NCBI RefSeq assembly: GCF_030409805.1 | Contig: NZ_JAUFQP010000004.1 | Coordinates: 1-64,000, forward strand | Length of the DNA stretch: 64,000 nt | Source of the DNA: Algibacter miyuki | GTDB taxonomy: Bacteria > Bacteroidota > Bacteroidia > Flavobacteriales > Flavobacteriaceae | Direction of reading: 5' to 3' | Shown: piece after piece, positions 1-9,992 of the stretch | Position numbering within the stretch: position 1 is the stretch's first letter | How the letters are laid out: every line of letters begins with the position of its first letter | Translations under genes and position numbers: made by a program | Notes under the pieces: generated by a model | What the model saw: only the letters and a program-made list of their open reading frames with translations | Told to the model about the DNA's origin: nothing | Database searches by the model: none

Positions 1-1617
1 TTTTTTAACGCAGGAGTGCCTTCAAAAATGATTCAGGTGAGTTTTTATACTTTTGGAGGTGTAACGTCTAGACAAGGCACAAGTTTTGCGTTATACAGAG
101 CGCCTTACTGGGTTGGAGATCCATATAATTTATTACACGAAGCGGGTTCTGATTATAATGGTTTCAGCCCACTTTTGAAACCGATGTTGTCGATAACAAC
201 TTAACGGCTGGTGTAAAGTGGAAATTATTTAACTTCGATGTCGATTTTAGTGGAACATACGGAAGAAACAGAATTGATTACGATGTAAACAACACTTTAA
301 ATATAGACTTAGGAGCAAATAGTCCAATTGAATTTGCTGTTGGGGGTTATACGTTAGCAACTCGTTGGCGAATTTAGATTTGTCAAGAAGTTTTAGGGCA
401 AGTGAATATTGCTTTTGGAGCAGAAATAAAGAAAGAGAACTTTTCTGCAAGAGCAGGTGATCCTGCTTCCTACTATAATCCTACAGGGAATGGTAATGCG
501 CAGTCTTTCCCAGGTTTACAGCCTGCTAATGCGGTGCGTGCCGATAGACATAATTATGGTGTTTATGGCGATTTAGAATGGGAGCCAACCGATGCTTTAC
601 TAATTGGTGGAGCTATTCGATATGAAGATTTTAGCGATTTTGGAGACAATGTATCATGGAAAGTAAGTGGGCGTTACTCCTTAGGTGATAAAGGGCTTTG
701 AGGGCATCATATAGTACAGGGTTTAGAGCGCCATCGTTACATCAAATATATTTAAGTAATGTGCAAACATTGGTTTCTGGTGGTAGTATTTCAAACCAGG
801 CACGTTTAATAATGTAGACCCAATTATTCGAGAAGATTTAGGTGTGCCGCAGCTTACTGCGGAAACATCTAAAAACATATCGGCAGGTATAACTTATAAG
901 GTTAAACCTAACCTTTCTGTTTCAGCAGATTTTTATAATGTAAAGGTGGATGATCGTGTTTTATTTACAGGTGAAATTGGATTCGATGGCGATGATGGAT
1001 CAACAAATCCAGTAGAAAGTGTATTGATAGCTAATTCTATTACCAGTTTGAAGTTTTTTGTAAATGCTGTAAGTACAAGTACTTCAGGAGTAGATTTAGT
1101 GGTTAATTATACTAATATCGATTTAGGTAAAGGGCTCTTGAATGCTACTTTAGCGGCTAATTTTAATGAAACTACTATTGAAGGCGCAATTGATACACCT
1201 GCTATATTTGCAGCAAATGGTTACGAAATTTTCAATAGAAAGGAGCAAGCTAGAATTACATCGGCAAGACCAAAATCTAAAGTATTATTAGGTTTAGATT
1301 ACGATTTAAATAAATGGGATTTTATTGTAAATAATACTTATTTTGGCGAGGTTACGTGGCAACATGGTAGTAATCCTGCGTTCGATCAAACCTTCGCAGG
1401 TAAGGTGCTTACAGATTTAATCGTTGGTTATGAGTTTAATGAAAAGGTTTCGGGGAACATTTCTGTAAATAATTTATTTAATGTGTATCCAGATGAATTA
1501 GATGCTAAAGGTGATGTGGTTACCGATCTTGGAGGGCGTTTTAAATACGCTTGGGAAGTAAATCAATTTGGTTTTAACGGTACTATAATTAATGCGAGTT
1601 TAGCCTTTAAATTCTAA
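1..1617 (+). pseudogene. TonB-dependent receptor, frameshifted, 5' end outside window
   Basis: This is the C-terminal part of a SusC/siderophore-type outer-membrane receptor. The coding frame moves 1>3>2>3>2>1, with breaks near positions 165-176, 363, 393, 698 and 798, and then stays open from about 799 to the stop at 1617. Read through the breaks, it gives receptor landmarks: GF-P-FETDV near 165-190, FGAE-KKENF near 410, YEDFSDFG near 620, STGFRAPSLHQ near 710-745, and a final barrel strand ending in Phe. It is a clear paralogue of the next gene (same FRAPSLHQ, NNLF-VYPDEL and QFG-NG blocks), so the two form a tandem pair. The breaks may be true decay or indel errors, since they cluster in 630 bp and the remaining 800 bp is clean. 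Confidence 0.85.
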
Positions 1618-1660
1618 AGTTAATAACGCTTGTTTTAGAAAACGTATTTTTTATTCTATA

Positions 1661-1705
1661 AACCCCAAATTTTGGCCTTTTCTCCAAAATTTGGGGTTTT
1701 TTTTT
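1661..1705 (+). terminator. Rho-independent terminator
   Basis: Perfect 15-bp stem (1661-1675 with 1684-1698), 8-nt loop and a run of nine T. It ends the first TonB-receptor unit. Confidence 0.9.
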
Positions 1706-2004
1706 AAGTTTAACATTTTTTTTAGACTATTTAAAATAATTCTTAAATACTAATAAAACGTTAATAATACGTTTTATTTTTAAGGCTATACTTTGTGGTT
1801 TGTTTTTTTAGAATATTGATTGTCATTGAGTTATAGTTGTGTTTGGTTTTTTGTTTAAAAAAACAAGACACAAAAACAGTTTTTTAATTTGTAAGTTTTT
1901 ATATCGGAAAGGATGTTTTGTGTGTATTGTTTTACATCTAAGCATTTAATATCCAATATAATATGCATATATTAGCTTTAACTAATTCAAAATTATTTAT
2001 TATT
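1706..2004. other. Intergenic region before TonB receptor
   Basis: No gene seen in about 300 AT-rich bases. It holds a 10-bp perfect inverted repeat, AATAAAACGT (1752-1761) with ACGTTTTATT (1769-1778), spaced by 7 nt. This is a possible operator for the receptor gene. It lacks a T-tract directly after a GC stem, so a terminator is less likely. Confidence 0.4.
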
Positions 2005-4944
2005 ATGAGTAAACTTTTAAACTTTAAATGCTTGATGTTTCTATTATTTATGGGAACTTCAGGAACGCTATTCGCCCAAGATGTTTCGGGTGTTGTAAAA
2101 GATGATTCTGGAGCACTGCCAGGTGTGTCCGTTGTTGTGAAAGGCACAACAACAGGAACAACAACAGATTTTGATGGAAATTATTCTATCAACGCCAGCA
2201 ACGGCGCTATTTTGGTGTTTTCTTATGTGGGTTATGAGACACAGGAGAAAGCTGTTTTGGGTAGTGTAATGAATATAAGGATGCAATCTGGAGTTGCTTT
2301 GAATGAGGTGGTTTTAATTGGGTCTAGAAATCCAAGTAGAACATCTGTAGACACGGCTGTTCCTGTTGATGTTATTGATATGGCCGATTTAGCTACTGCG
2401 GGTCCTCAAGTTTCAGTAACACAAATTTTGAACTATGTGGCGCCTTCATTTTCATCTAACACACAAACTGTTGCCGATGGGACGGATCATATTGATCCTG
2501 CTCAATTAAGAGGGCTTGGACCAGATCAAGTATTGGTTTTAGTGAATGGAAAAAGAAGACACACATCGTCTTTAGTAAATGTAAACGGTACGCCAGGACG
2601 TGGTTCTGTAGGAACCGATTTAAATGCTATTCCTGCAGCATCTATTAAAAGAATTGAAGTATTACGTGATGGTGCTGCGGCACAATACGGATCTGATGCG
2701 ATTGCTGGAGTTATCAATATTGTATTAAAAGATAATGTTAATGAACTTACAGCTGCCATAACTACGGGAGCAAACATGTCTAAAAATGGAAATGATCATG
2801 ATGGTGGTATCGATGGTGAAAAAACACAAATTGATTTAAACTATGGTATTCCATTAGGTGATAAAGGAGGTTTTATTAACATGACGGGGTCTTTAACAAC
2901 ACGTCAAAGAACTTCTCGTGCACGTGCAACTACTGGAGATATTTTTCATGCTTACAATTCTATAGAGTGGCAAGCGTATCAAGATGGTTTTAATCTGTCT
3001 GATTTAAGAACCGATTTAGGAGCTATTCAAAACTATGCTTCACAAGTAGGTCATTTTGATTCTGGTTTACAATCGCAAATCGCTGGTGCTTCAAGTATTG
3101 AAGAGTTATCGGGGTATAATACAGTTACAGGAGCGCAAACTGCCGGAATTTTAACTGGTTTAGATGTTACTGATGCTGAGTTAGTGGCTAGAGGTCAAAC
3201 GCGTAACGATTATAATATGAGCGTAGGTCAGTCTGCTTTAGATCAAGGGCAATTTATGGGTAATTTAGAAATCCCTTTAGGTGATGATGAAAACGAGGCT
3301 AAATTATATGCTTTTGGTGGTTTATCTTACCGTCATGGTGATGCTTCTGGATTTTATAGAACGCCTGGGCATGCTTCTGGTAGAGGAAATACCTTATCTT
3401 ATATTAATGGATTCTTACCAGATATCGAGTCTGATATTATTGATAAATCTTTAGGTTTCGGTATTCAAGGAAAAATTAACGATTGGAATATCGATTTATC
3501 TCATACTTGGGGTTTAAATACTTTTGCATATAATATTACGAACACCACAAACTTTTACTTACAAGCTTCATCTCCAACGGAATTTGATGCAGGACTTAAT
3601 GGTTTTCAACAAAACACGGTTAACTTCGATATGTCTAAGTTTTACGAAGATATCATGTCTGGTTTAAACGTTGCTTTTGGTGCGGAATATCGTGTTGAAA
3701 ATTTCTTTATTGAAGCTGGTGAAGTATCATCTTACGCTAAATATGATGTTAATGGTGAGATTGAAACTGTTGCAGCGTCTGGAACTCCAGCATTACAAGT
3801 AACTGACTTTTTTGGAAATCAAACCGATGCAGGTTCTCAAGTATTTTCAGGGTTTACTCCAGGAAATGCTATAGATACTAAAAGAAACAGTATGGCATTA
3901 TATGTTGATGTTGAAGCAGATATTACCGAAGCATTTTTAGTGAGTGGAGCAGTGCGTTTTGAGGATTTTAGCGATTTTGGAAGCACATTGAATGGTAAAT
4001 TAGCCATGCGTTATAAATTAAGTGAGAACACCAATATTAGGGGGGCTTTAAGTACAGGGTTTAGAGCGCCATCTTTACATCAACAATTTTATAGCAAATC
4101 GAATACCTTATTTAACGATCAAGGTATTGCAGAGCAAGTGGGTACATTTACAAATAACTCTAGAGCAGCAGCTTTATTCGGAATACCGAAGTTAAAAGAA
4201 GAAACATCGTTTAATGCGAGTTTAGGGTTTACTTCTAAAATACCAGATGCTAACCTAACATTTACAGTTGATGGTTACTATATCGCTATTGATGATAGAA
4301 TTACATACACAGGTAACTTTTCAAGTCCTAATGATGGCTCTCAGTTAGCCGATATTTTTACTAATTTAGGTATTGGTCAAGCAGCGTTTTTTGCAAATGC
4401 TATTGATACAGAAACTAAAGGTTTAGATGTTGTTATTTCTCATAAAGCAAATATTGGAAACGGACGATTAACTAATAATTTAGCAGCAACTTATTCAAAA
4501 ACTAAAAAAGTAGGCGCTACAAAAGGAAGTGATATTCTAACGGCTGCAGGTTTATTGGATAATTATTTTGATGAAGCTTCTAGGATATATTTAGAGCTTG
4601 CAGTACCTAGAGTTAAAGCGAATCTATCGCATAACTTAGAAATGGGAGATTGGAATTTCTTCTTAAGAAATGCATTCTTTGGTAGTGTTTTCGATACCGG
4701 AAACTTAACAGGTGGTGGTCATCCAGAAATTGGATCTAATGTAGTAACCGATTTAACTGTAGGTTATAACTTTAGCGAATCTCTTAGGTTAACTGTAGGA
4801 GCAAACAATTTATTAGATGTTTATCCAGATGAATTACCAGGTTATTTAACGTCTAGCAACCAGTTTGTGTACTCTCGTCGTGTATCGCAATTTGGTAACA
4901 ACGGACGCTATGTTTTTGGTAGATTAACATTCAACTTGAAATAA
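2005..4944 (+). CDS. TonB-dependent receptor (SusC-like family)
   Basis: Outer-membrane active-transport receptor of 979 residues; the ligand cannot be told from sequence. I start at 2005 rather than 1963 because MSKLLNFKCLMFLLFMG begins a proper signal peptide cleaved after LFAQ. A carboxypeptidase-D regulatory-like domain (about residues 25-100, with DFDGNYSI and SYVGYETQE) precedes the plug (VDVIDMADL, QLRGLGPDQVLVLVNGKRRH, AAQYGSDAIAGVINI). The C-terminal 22-strand barrel ends in FGRLTFNLK. No SusD partner follows, so it may be a siderophore, metal or small-molecule receptor rather than a glycan one. It is a paralogue of the broken gene just upstream. Confidence 0.93.
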   Translation: MSKLLNFKCLMFLLFMGTSGTLFAQDVSGVVKDDSGALPGVSVVVKGTTTGTTTDFDGNYSINASNGAILVFSYVGYETQEKAVLGSVMNIRMQSGVALNEVVLIGSRNPSRTSVDTAVPVDVIDMADLATAGPQVSVTQILNYVAPSFSSNTQTVADGTDHIDPAQLRGLGPDQVLVLVNGKRRHTSSLVNVNGTPGRGSVGTDLNAIPAASIKRIEVLRDGAAAQYGSDAIAGVINIVLKDNVNELTAAITTGANMSKNGNDHDGGIDGEKTQIDLNYGIPLGDKGGFINMTGSLTTRQRTSRARATTGDIFHAYNSIEWQAYQDGFNLSDLRTDLGAIQNYASQVGHFDSGLQSQIAGASSIEELSGYNTVTGAQTAGILTGLDVTDAELVARGQTRNDYNMSVGQSALDQGQFMGNLEIPLGDDENEAKLYAFGGLSYRHGDASGFYRTPGHASGRGNTLSYINGFLPDIESDIIDKSLGFGIQGKINDWNIDLSHTWGLNTFAYNITNTTNFYLQASSPTEFDAGLNGFQQNTVNFDMSKFYEDIMSGLNVAFGAEYRVENFFIEAGEVSSYAKYDVNGEIETVAASGTPALQVTDFFGNQTDAGSQVFSGFTPGNAIDTKRNSMALYVDVEADITEAFLVSGAVRFEDFSDFGSTLNGKLAMRYKLSENTNIRGALSTGFRAPSLHQQFYSKSNTLFNDQGIAEQVGTFTNNSRAAALFGIPKLKEETSFNASLGFTSKIPDANLTFTVDGYYIAIDDRITYTGNFSSPNDGSQLADIFTNLGIGQAAFFANAIDTETKGLDVVISHKANIGNGRLTNNLAATYSKTKKVGATKGSDILTAAGLLDNYFDEASRIYLELAVPRVKANLSHNLEMGDWNFFLRNAFFGSVFDTGNLTGGGHPEIGSNVVTDLTVGYNFSESLRLTVGANNLLDVYPDELPGYLTSSNQFVYSRRVSQFGNNGRYVFGRLTFNLK

Positions 4945-4966
4945 GATAGTTTACCTATTAATATTT

Positions 4967-5009
4967 AAAAGCCTCGTAAATCATTTGATTTACGAGGCTT
5001 TTTTTTTGA
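4967..5009 (+). terminator. Rho-independent terminator
   Basis: Stem 4967-4982 with 4987-5002 (core GCCTCGTAAATC), 4-nt loop, then a T run. It ends the TonB receptor. The 160 bases between it and the next hairpin show no gene. Confidence 0.9.
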
Positions 5010-5173
5010 GCTTATTTAATTATGATGATACAATTTCTCCTTACGTTGAAATGGTTTACGTAAACTTTATACGCTTAGAAGTATACCGACGATTGGCGGT
5101 GTCACACACGATTCTATTAGCATAGTTCTATTTAATGATACTACGTGTTTTAACAGACTAATATCAAAAAATA

Positions 5174-5210
5174 AAAACCCAGACACTTTAATAAAAAAGG
5201 TCTGGGTTTT
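5174..5210 (-). terminator. Terminator of the efflux operon
   Basis: Stem AAAACCCAGAC (5174-5184) with GTCTGGGTTTT (5200-5210). Read on the minus strand it is followed by a U-rich tract, 30 bp past the RND stop codon. Confidence 0.8.
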
Positions 5211-5241
5211 CGCTATTAATTGAGTTAGTCAAACAATTAAA

Positions 5242-8200
5242 TTAATCTTCGATACGCTTATCCATATTGAACGTTTCTTGCGCCGCAACGGCCTCTGTTT
5301 GAGGAACACGATCGCTATAAATTTTCATTTTGAATTTTGTTACTAAATAAAATAAGATTGGTACAACAATCAATGTTAAGAAAGTAGCAATAAACAGGCC
5401 ATAAATTACAGTCCATGCTAATGGTCCCCAGAAAATAACGTTATCTCCTCCCATATAAATGTTTGGGTTGAACTCGCTAAACAACGTGAAAAAGTTAATA
5501 TTTAATCCAATAGCTAGCGGTACTAAGCCTAAAATGGTTGTAATAGCGGTAAGTAATACCGGACGTAAACGTGCTTTTCCACCTGTAATAATGGCTTCTA
5601 ATAAATCGTCGTTTTGTAAATATTGATCATCTTCTAAATGACGTTTTACCTTTTTTCTATCAATTAAAAGTTGTGTGTAATCTAAAAGTACCACACCGTT
5701 GTTTACTACAATTCCGGCGAGAGAAATAATTCCCATCATGGTCATCATAATAACGAAAGAACTTCCGGTAAGCACAATACCTCCAAACACACCAATTAAA
5801 CTTAAAAAGATAGCTAACATGATAATTCCAGGTTTTGAAACCGAATTAAATTGAAATATTAAGATGAAGAAAATTAAGCCTAAACCGGTGAAAAATGCTC
5901 CCATTAAAAAAGCCATTTGCTTGTTTTGTTCTTCAATCTGACCAGTGTAATCAATGTTTACATCATCAGGTTTTTCCGTAAAGGTTTTCATTTCATTTTG
6001 AATTTTTGAAACAATGGCAGCAGCATCGGTATAACCAGGGGCTAAGGCCGAATACAATGTTACCACACGCTTTACGTCTTTATGTTTTATAGCGCTAAAT
6101 CCAGAAGAATTCGTTTGCTTAGCAACAGCTGAAACAGGAATTTCTTTTACTTGCCCAGAAGTCATATCTCTAAATGTGATTTTCTGATTAAAAAGTGCAC
6201 TAGTGTTGTATCGATCTTCTTTATTAAAACGTACATAAATGTCGTAATCGTCTCCGTCTTCTTTGTAAATACCAGCTTTAGCTCCGAAGATAGAATTACG
6301 TAATTGTTGACCAACTTGCCCGGTAGAAATGCCTAGTTCTCCAGCTTTCTTTCTATCAACTACCACTTGCATGGCTGGTTTCGATTTGTTGACATCAATT
6401 TTTAATTCATCAATACCTTGCACGTTTTTAGAGTTGATAAAATCACGCATGCTTTCTGCTGTAGCAATAAGTTCAGCATAATCATTACCTTCTAATTCCA
6501 CGTTAATAGGGTAGCCTGCAGGTGGACCATTGGCATCTTTTTCAACTGAAATAGCAACGCCAGGATAAATATCTTTTAAAGCGGCTTGTACTTTTTTAAG
6601 AAGATCTTGGCTATCGGCACCCTCACGGTATTTATACTCACGCATGCTGGCTGTAATTTTTCCTCGGTGTGGCATTTCGGCAGCCGATCCTCCATCGGTT
6701 TGTGGGTTTCCTGCACCTTCACCAACTTGAGAAACTGCACTTTCTGTTAAGAAATTGAAATCACCATCCATATACGCATCGTCGTTTAATATTTTATAAA
6801 CGCGAGTTTCAATATCTTTAGTAATAGCATTGGTTTTTTCAATGTCTGTACCTTCTGGATATTCAATATATACAATAATTTGGTTGGGTTTATTATCTGG
6901 GAAAAATTCTACTTTGGTACGCTGACTTCCTACTGATGCGCCAAAACCCATAAAGGCAATAATCAACAAAATAAAAGTTCCAATCGTAATAAAAGCAGGT
7001 TTTTTTCCTCCCAAAGCATAGCGAAGCGATTTTTCATAAGCTCGCTCCCAGCGTGGTAATACTTTGTTTTGGAAGCTATTAGACCATTTTCTGAGTAATA
7101 AACGATAGATCCAAAGTAGGATAACAACAACAATCATTAAGGTTCCTAAGGCATTATAATCACCACCAAACAGCATGATTAACAGGCCGATAATACCAAA
7201 TATAGCTGAGATTTTGATAATTTGGTTTAACGGCATGTCTTTGTCTTCTACCGTCATGTATTTCGATACTAAAACGGAATTGAAAAAGATAGCTACAAAT
7301 AATGATGATCCTAAAACTACGGATAGAGTTATCGGGAAATATTTCATAAACTGCCCCATAACACCTGGCCATAAACCTAACGGAATAAATGCGGCAACCG
7401 TTGTTGCTGTAGATATAATAATAGGATAAGCAATTTCGCCAATACCTTTTTTGGCAGCTTCAACACGGCTCATACCTTCTTCACTCATTAAGCGATAAAC
7501 GTTTTCTACCACCACAATCCCGTTATCTACCAGCATACCAAGTCCCATAATTAATCCGAAAAGGATCATGGTGTTCATGGTGTAGCCTAATAAATCTAAA
7601 ATCATGAGCGACATAAACATCGACATCGGAATGGCAAATCCAACAAACAAAGCGTTTTTAAAGCCTAAAAAGAACATTAAAACGGTTACAACAAGTATGA
7701 TACCGAAAATAATATTGTTTACTAAATCGTCAACCTGCCCGATAGTTTTAGACGATTGATCGTTTGCGATAGTTACTGTTAAATCTGGAGGGAATACATT
7801 TTTAATGGCGTCCTTAACAATGATATCGATTTGTTCCGCAGCAGCAACCATGTTTTTTCCGGCACGTTTTTTAACGTCCAACATCACTACTGGGTGCCCA
7901 AATTCTCTGGCGTACGTCGTTTTATCTTCATCTTTAAATCGAACTTTGGCAACATTTTTTAAGTAAATAGGGTTGTTGTGTTCCGATTTAATAACAAAGT
8001 TTTCTAAGTCTTTAGGGTCTTCAATTTCACCTATAATTCTAATCGTACGGCGTTGTCCACTGGTAATTAAATTCCCAGCAGATAGGGTTATGTTTTCTCT
8101 GTTAATGGCGTTTATAATATCGTCGAAGCTTACTTGTGCAGCCATCATTTGATAAATATCAACAGCGACTTCAACTTCTTTTTCTTGAGCACCACGAATA

Positions 8201-8769
8201 TCAACTTGTTTAATTTCCTGAAGATTTTCAATTTCATCTTCTAGATATTCACCAAATTCTTTAAGTTTATCAACGGGGTAATCGCCAGAAATGTTAATAT
8301 TTAAAATGGCAATTTCTTCCGACATACTTAAATCGAAAACATTAGGTTCTACTTTGGCGCCGTTAAAGGTTGGCCAATCTTCACCCGAAGTTTCAGAGTC
8401 TAATTCATCTTTCACCTTTTGTTTGGCAGCTTCAACAGTGATGTTTTCATCAAATTCAACAACTACAATAGAATAATCTTCTTGTGATGTTGAGGTGATT
8501 TCAATAACATTACTAACTGTTTTTAGCTTGTCTTCAATAGGGTCGGTTATCAATTTCTCGATATCCTCAGCCGTATTTCCAGGGTAAATAGAGCTGATGT
8601 AAATTTTAGTTTCCTTAATTTCTGGAAAGTTTTCTCTAGGCATACTAAAGTATGAGCCCGTACCAAGAAAAAGGATGAGCGCAATTAAAACATACATGGT
8701 TGTTTTATTGTCTATGGCCCAGGATGCTAAACCAAATTCCTTGATTACATTTTTTTTCTTTTTAGTCAT
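5242..8769 (-). CDS. RND efflux permease (AcrB/HAE1 type)
   Basis: Inner-membrane proton-driven pump of 1175 residues that works with the adaptor and TolC encoded just upstream. TM1 lies near residues 23-40. A large periplasmic domain follows, then the TM2-6 block (about 350-490). In TM4 the GMLVDNGIVVVENVYRLM segment keeps the first proton-relay Asp (D415) but has Asn at the second site. An extra hydrophobic stretch near 525-570 lengthens the protein. The second half carries the repeated porter domain and a TM block with IVVNNGVVLLDY. The substrate is unknown; the lack of CusA-type Met pairs argues for organic compounds over metals. It lies 47 nt after the adaptor gene. Confidence 0.93.
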   Translation of the reverse strand: MTKKKKNVIKEFGLASWAIDNKTTMYVLIALILFLGTGSYFSMPRENFPEIKETKIYISSIYPGNTAEDIEKLITDPIEDKLKTVSNVIEITSTSQEDYSIVVVEFDENITVEAAKQKVKDELDSETSGEDWPTFNGAKVEPNVFDLSMSEEIAILNINISGDYPVDKLKEFGEYLEDEIENLQEIKQVDIRGAQEKEVEVAVDIYQMMAAQVSFDDIINAINRENITLSAGNLITSGQRRTIRIIGEIEDPKDLENFVIKSEHNNPIYLKNVAKVRFKDEDKTTYAREFGHPVVMLDVKKRAGKNMVAAAEQIDIIVKDAIKNVFPPDLTVTIANDQSSKTIGQVDDLVNNIIFGIILVVTVLMFFLGFKNALFVGFAIPMSMFMSLMILDLLGYTMNTMILFGLIMGLGMLVDNGIVVVENVYRLMSEEGMSRVEAAKKGIGEIAYPIIISTATTVAAFIPLGLWPGVMGQFMKYFPITLSVVLGSSLFVAIFFNSVLVSKYMTVEDKDMPLNQIIKISAIFGIIGLLIMLFGGDYNALGTLMIVVVILLWIYRLLLRKWSNSFQNKVLPRWERAYEKSLRYALGGKKPAFITIGTFILLIIAFMGFGASVGSQRTKVEFFPDNKPNQIIVYIEYPEGTDIEKTNAITKDIETRVYKILNDDAYMDGDFNFLTESAVSQVGEGAGNPQTDGGSAAEMPHRGKITASMREYKYREGADSQDLLKKVQAALKDIYPGVAISVEKDANGPPAGYPINVELEGNDYAELIATAESMRDFINSKNVQGIDELKIDVNKSKPAMQVVVDRKKAGELGISTGQVGQQLRNSIFGAKAGIYKEDGDDYDIYVRFNKEDRYNTSALFNQKITFRDMTSGQVKEIPVSAVAKQTNSSGFSAIKHKDVKRVVTLYSALAPGYTDAAAIVSKIQNEMKTFTEKPDDVNIDYTGQIEEQNKQMAFLMGAFFTGLGLIFFILIFQFNSVSKPGIIMLAIFLSLIGVFGGIVLTGSSFVIMMTMMGIISLAGIVVNNGVVLLDYTQLLIDRKKVKRHLEDDQYLQNDDLLEAIITGGKARLRPVLLTAITTILGLVPLAIGLNINFFTLFSEFNPNIYMGGDNVIFWGPLAWTVIYGLFIATFLTLIVVPILFYLVTKFKMKIYSDRVPQTEAVAAQETFNMDKRIED

Positions 8770-8816
8770 AAGTATTAAGTCTTTAGACGTTAATGTTTGT
8801 TGCTAGAATTAGTGGT

Positions 8817-9986
8817 TTATTGTGTAATTAAAATTTTAACGCTTTGCCCGTCTTTAACACTTCTGGCACCTTCGTTAATAATTTCGCTTCCGTTTTCTAG
8901 TCCAGAAAGAATTTCGATGTAATCACCTTGTGTTTTTCCTGTGGTAACAAAAGCGCGTTTTGCTTTAGCATGGTTATCTTCTTTTTCGCTTATGGTGTAT
9001 ACATATTGTTGGCCTTCGGCGTTTTCTGAAATAATACTTTGCGGAATTAATATCGCTTTCGGGTTGGTATAATCGTTAATTCTAAGTTTAGCTGTTAAGT
9101 TTGGTTTAATGGTTCTGTCCTTATTATCAACAGCAACTTCTATTTTAAACGTACGATTTGCAGGGTTGATGAAATTTCCGGCTTGACGTACTTTGGCATC
9201 CATTTGTTTGTTCAGAATAGGGAAATCTACTTTTACATCTTTTCCTGGAGCTAATTCTGTAATATAACGTTCTGGTACATCGGTTTCAATGTACATATCT
9301 TGAAGATTTACAATTCTGAAAAGTTGAGATTGTCCCGGTGCTACAACACTACCTTGTTCAGTAATGACATCGTCAATAGTGCCCGAAAATGGCGCTCTAA
9401 CAATAGTTTTGCTTACCTGTTGCGATAATTGTCCAACAGCTTGTACTTGTCCGTCGTAAGTTGCTTTGGCTTGTAAATATTGAATTTCACTACCAATTTT
9501 TTGTTCCCATAAACGTTCCTGACGTTCAAAAGTTGTTTTTGCTAAAGCTGTTTGAATTTTTAATTGAGCTAATTGTTGGTTTAAACCACCATCGTCAATT
9601 TTTGCAAGCGATTGTCCTTTGGTAACACGTTGTCCTTCTTTTACATATACCGTGGTTAAAACGCCCGAGTATTCTGGGTAAATCACAATGTTTTGTTTGG
9701 TACTCACACTACCTTGCAATTCCACGTAGTGTTTAAAAACCGTGTCGTTTGCAGTAAAAGTTGTAATTAATGGAATTTTTTCCTGAGGATCTAATTCCTT
9801 AATTTTTAGTTGTAGTAGTTTTATTTGTTCGGCAAGGGCTTGTTCTGCTGTTTCAAGTTCTACCGTTTTTTTATGAATTAATTCTAAATCGTTGGTTGCA
9901 ATAACAGCTTCAACAGATTGTTTTTTTTCGCCACCACAAGACGTTAATAATACTGCGGTTAATAAGGTTGAATATATATATTTCAT
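8817..9986 (-). CDS. RND periplasmic adaptor (membrane fusion) lipoprotein
   Basis: HlyD/AcrA-type adaptor of 389 residues linking pump and outer-membrane channel. The N-terminus has a lipoprotein signal with lipobox LLTSC. A coiled region (about 30-65, ELIHKKTVELETAEQALAEQ) precedes the barrel-sandwich half-motif (VYVKEGQRVTKGQSLAKID, about 110-130), an alpha-hairpin, and the returning half (IVRAPFSGTIDDVITEQGSVV). Beta-barrel and membrane-proximal domains follow. It is placed 6 nt after the TolC gene in the same operon. Confidence 0.93.
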   Translation of the reverse strand: MKYIYSTLLTAVLLTSCGGEKKQSVEAVIATNDLELIHKKTVELETAEQALAEQIKLLQLKIKELDPQEKIPLITTFTANDTVFKHYVELQGSVSTKQNIVIYPEYSGVLTTVYVKEGQRVTKGQSLAKIDDGGLNQQLAQLKIQTALAKTTFERQERLWEQKIGSEIQYLQAKATYDGQVQAVGQLSQQVSKTIVRAPFSGTIDDVITEQGSVVAPGQSQLFRIVNLQDMYIETDVPERYITELAPGKDVKVDFPILNKQMDAKVRQAGNFINPANRTFKIEVAVDNKDRTIKPNLTAKLRINDYTNPKAILIPQSIISENAEGQQYVYTISEKEDNHAKAKRAFVTTGKTQGDYIEILSGLENGSEIINEGARSVKDGQSVKILITQ

Positions 9987-9992
9987 GATGGG

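Noticed and set aside
1..840. Programmed frameshifting in the TonB receptor
   Set aside because: Five shifts in different directions in 630 bp with no slippery heptamer plus pseudoknot pattern are better explained by decay or indel errors.
1963..2004. Earlier start of the second TonB receptor
   Set aside because: The fourteen additional residues precede a complete signal peptide and weaken its charge/hydrophobic layout.
2526..2777. Antisense ORFs inside large genes (also e.g. 22683-23339, 47321-47539)
   Set aside because: They shadow well supported genes, have no domain and follow the codon structure of the opposite strand.
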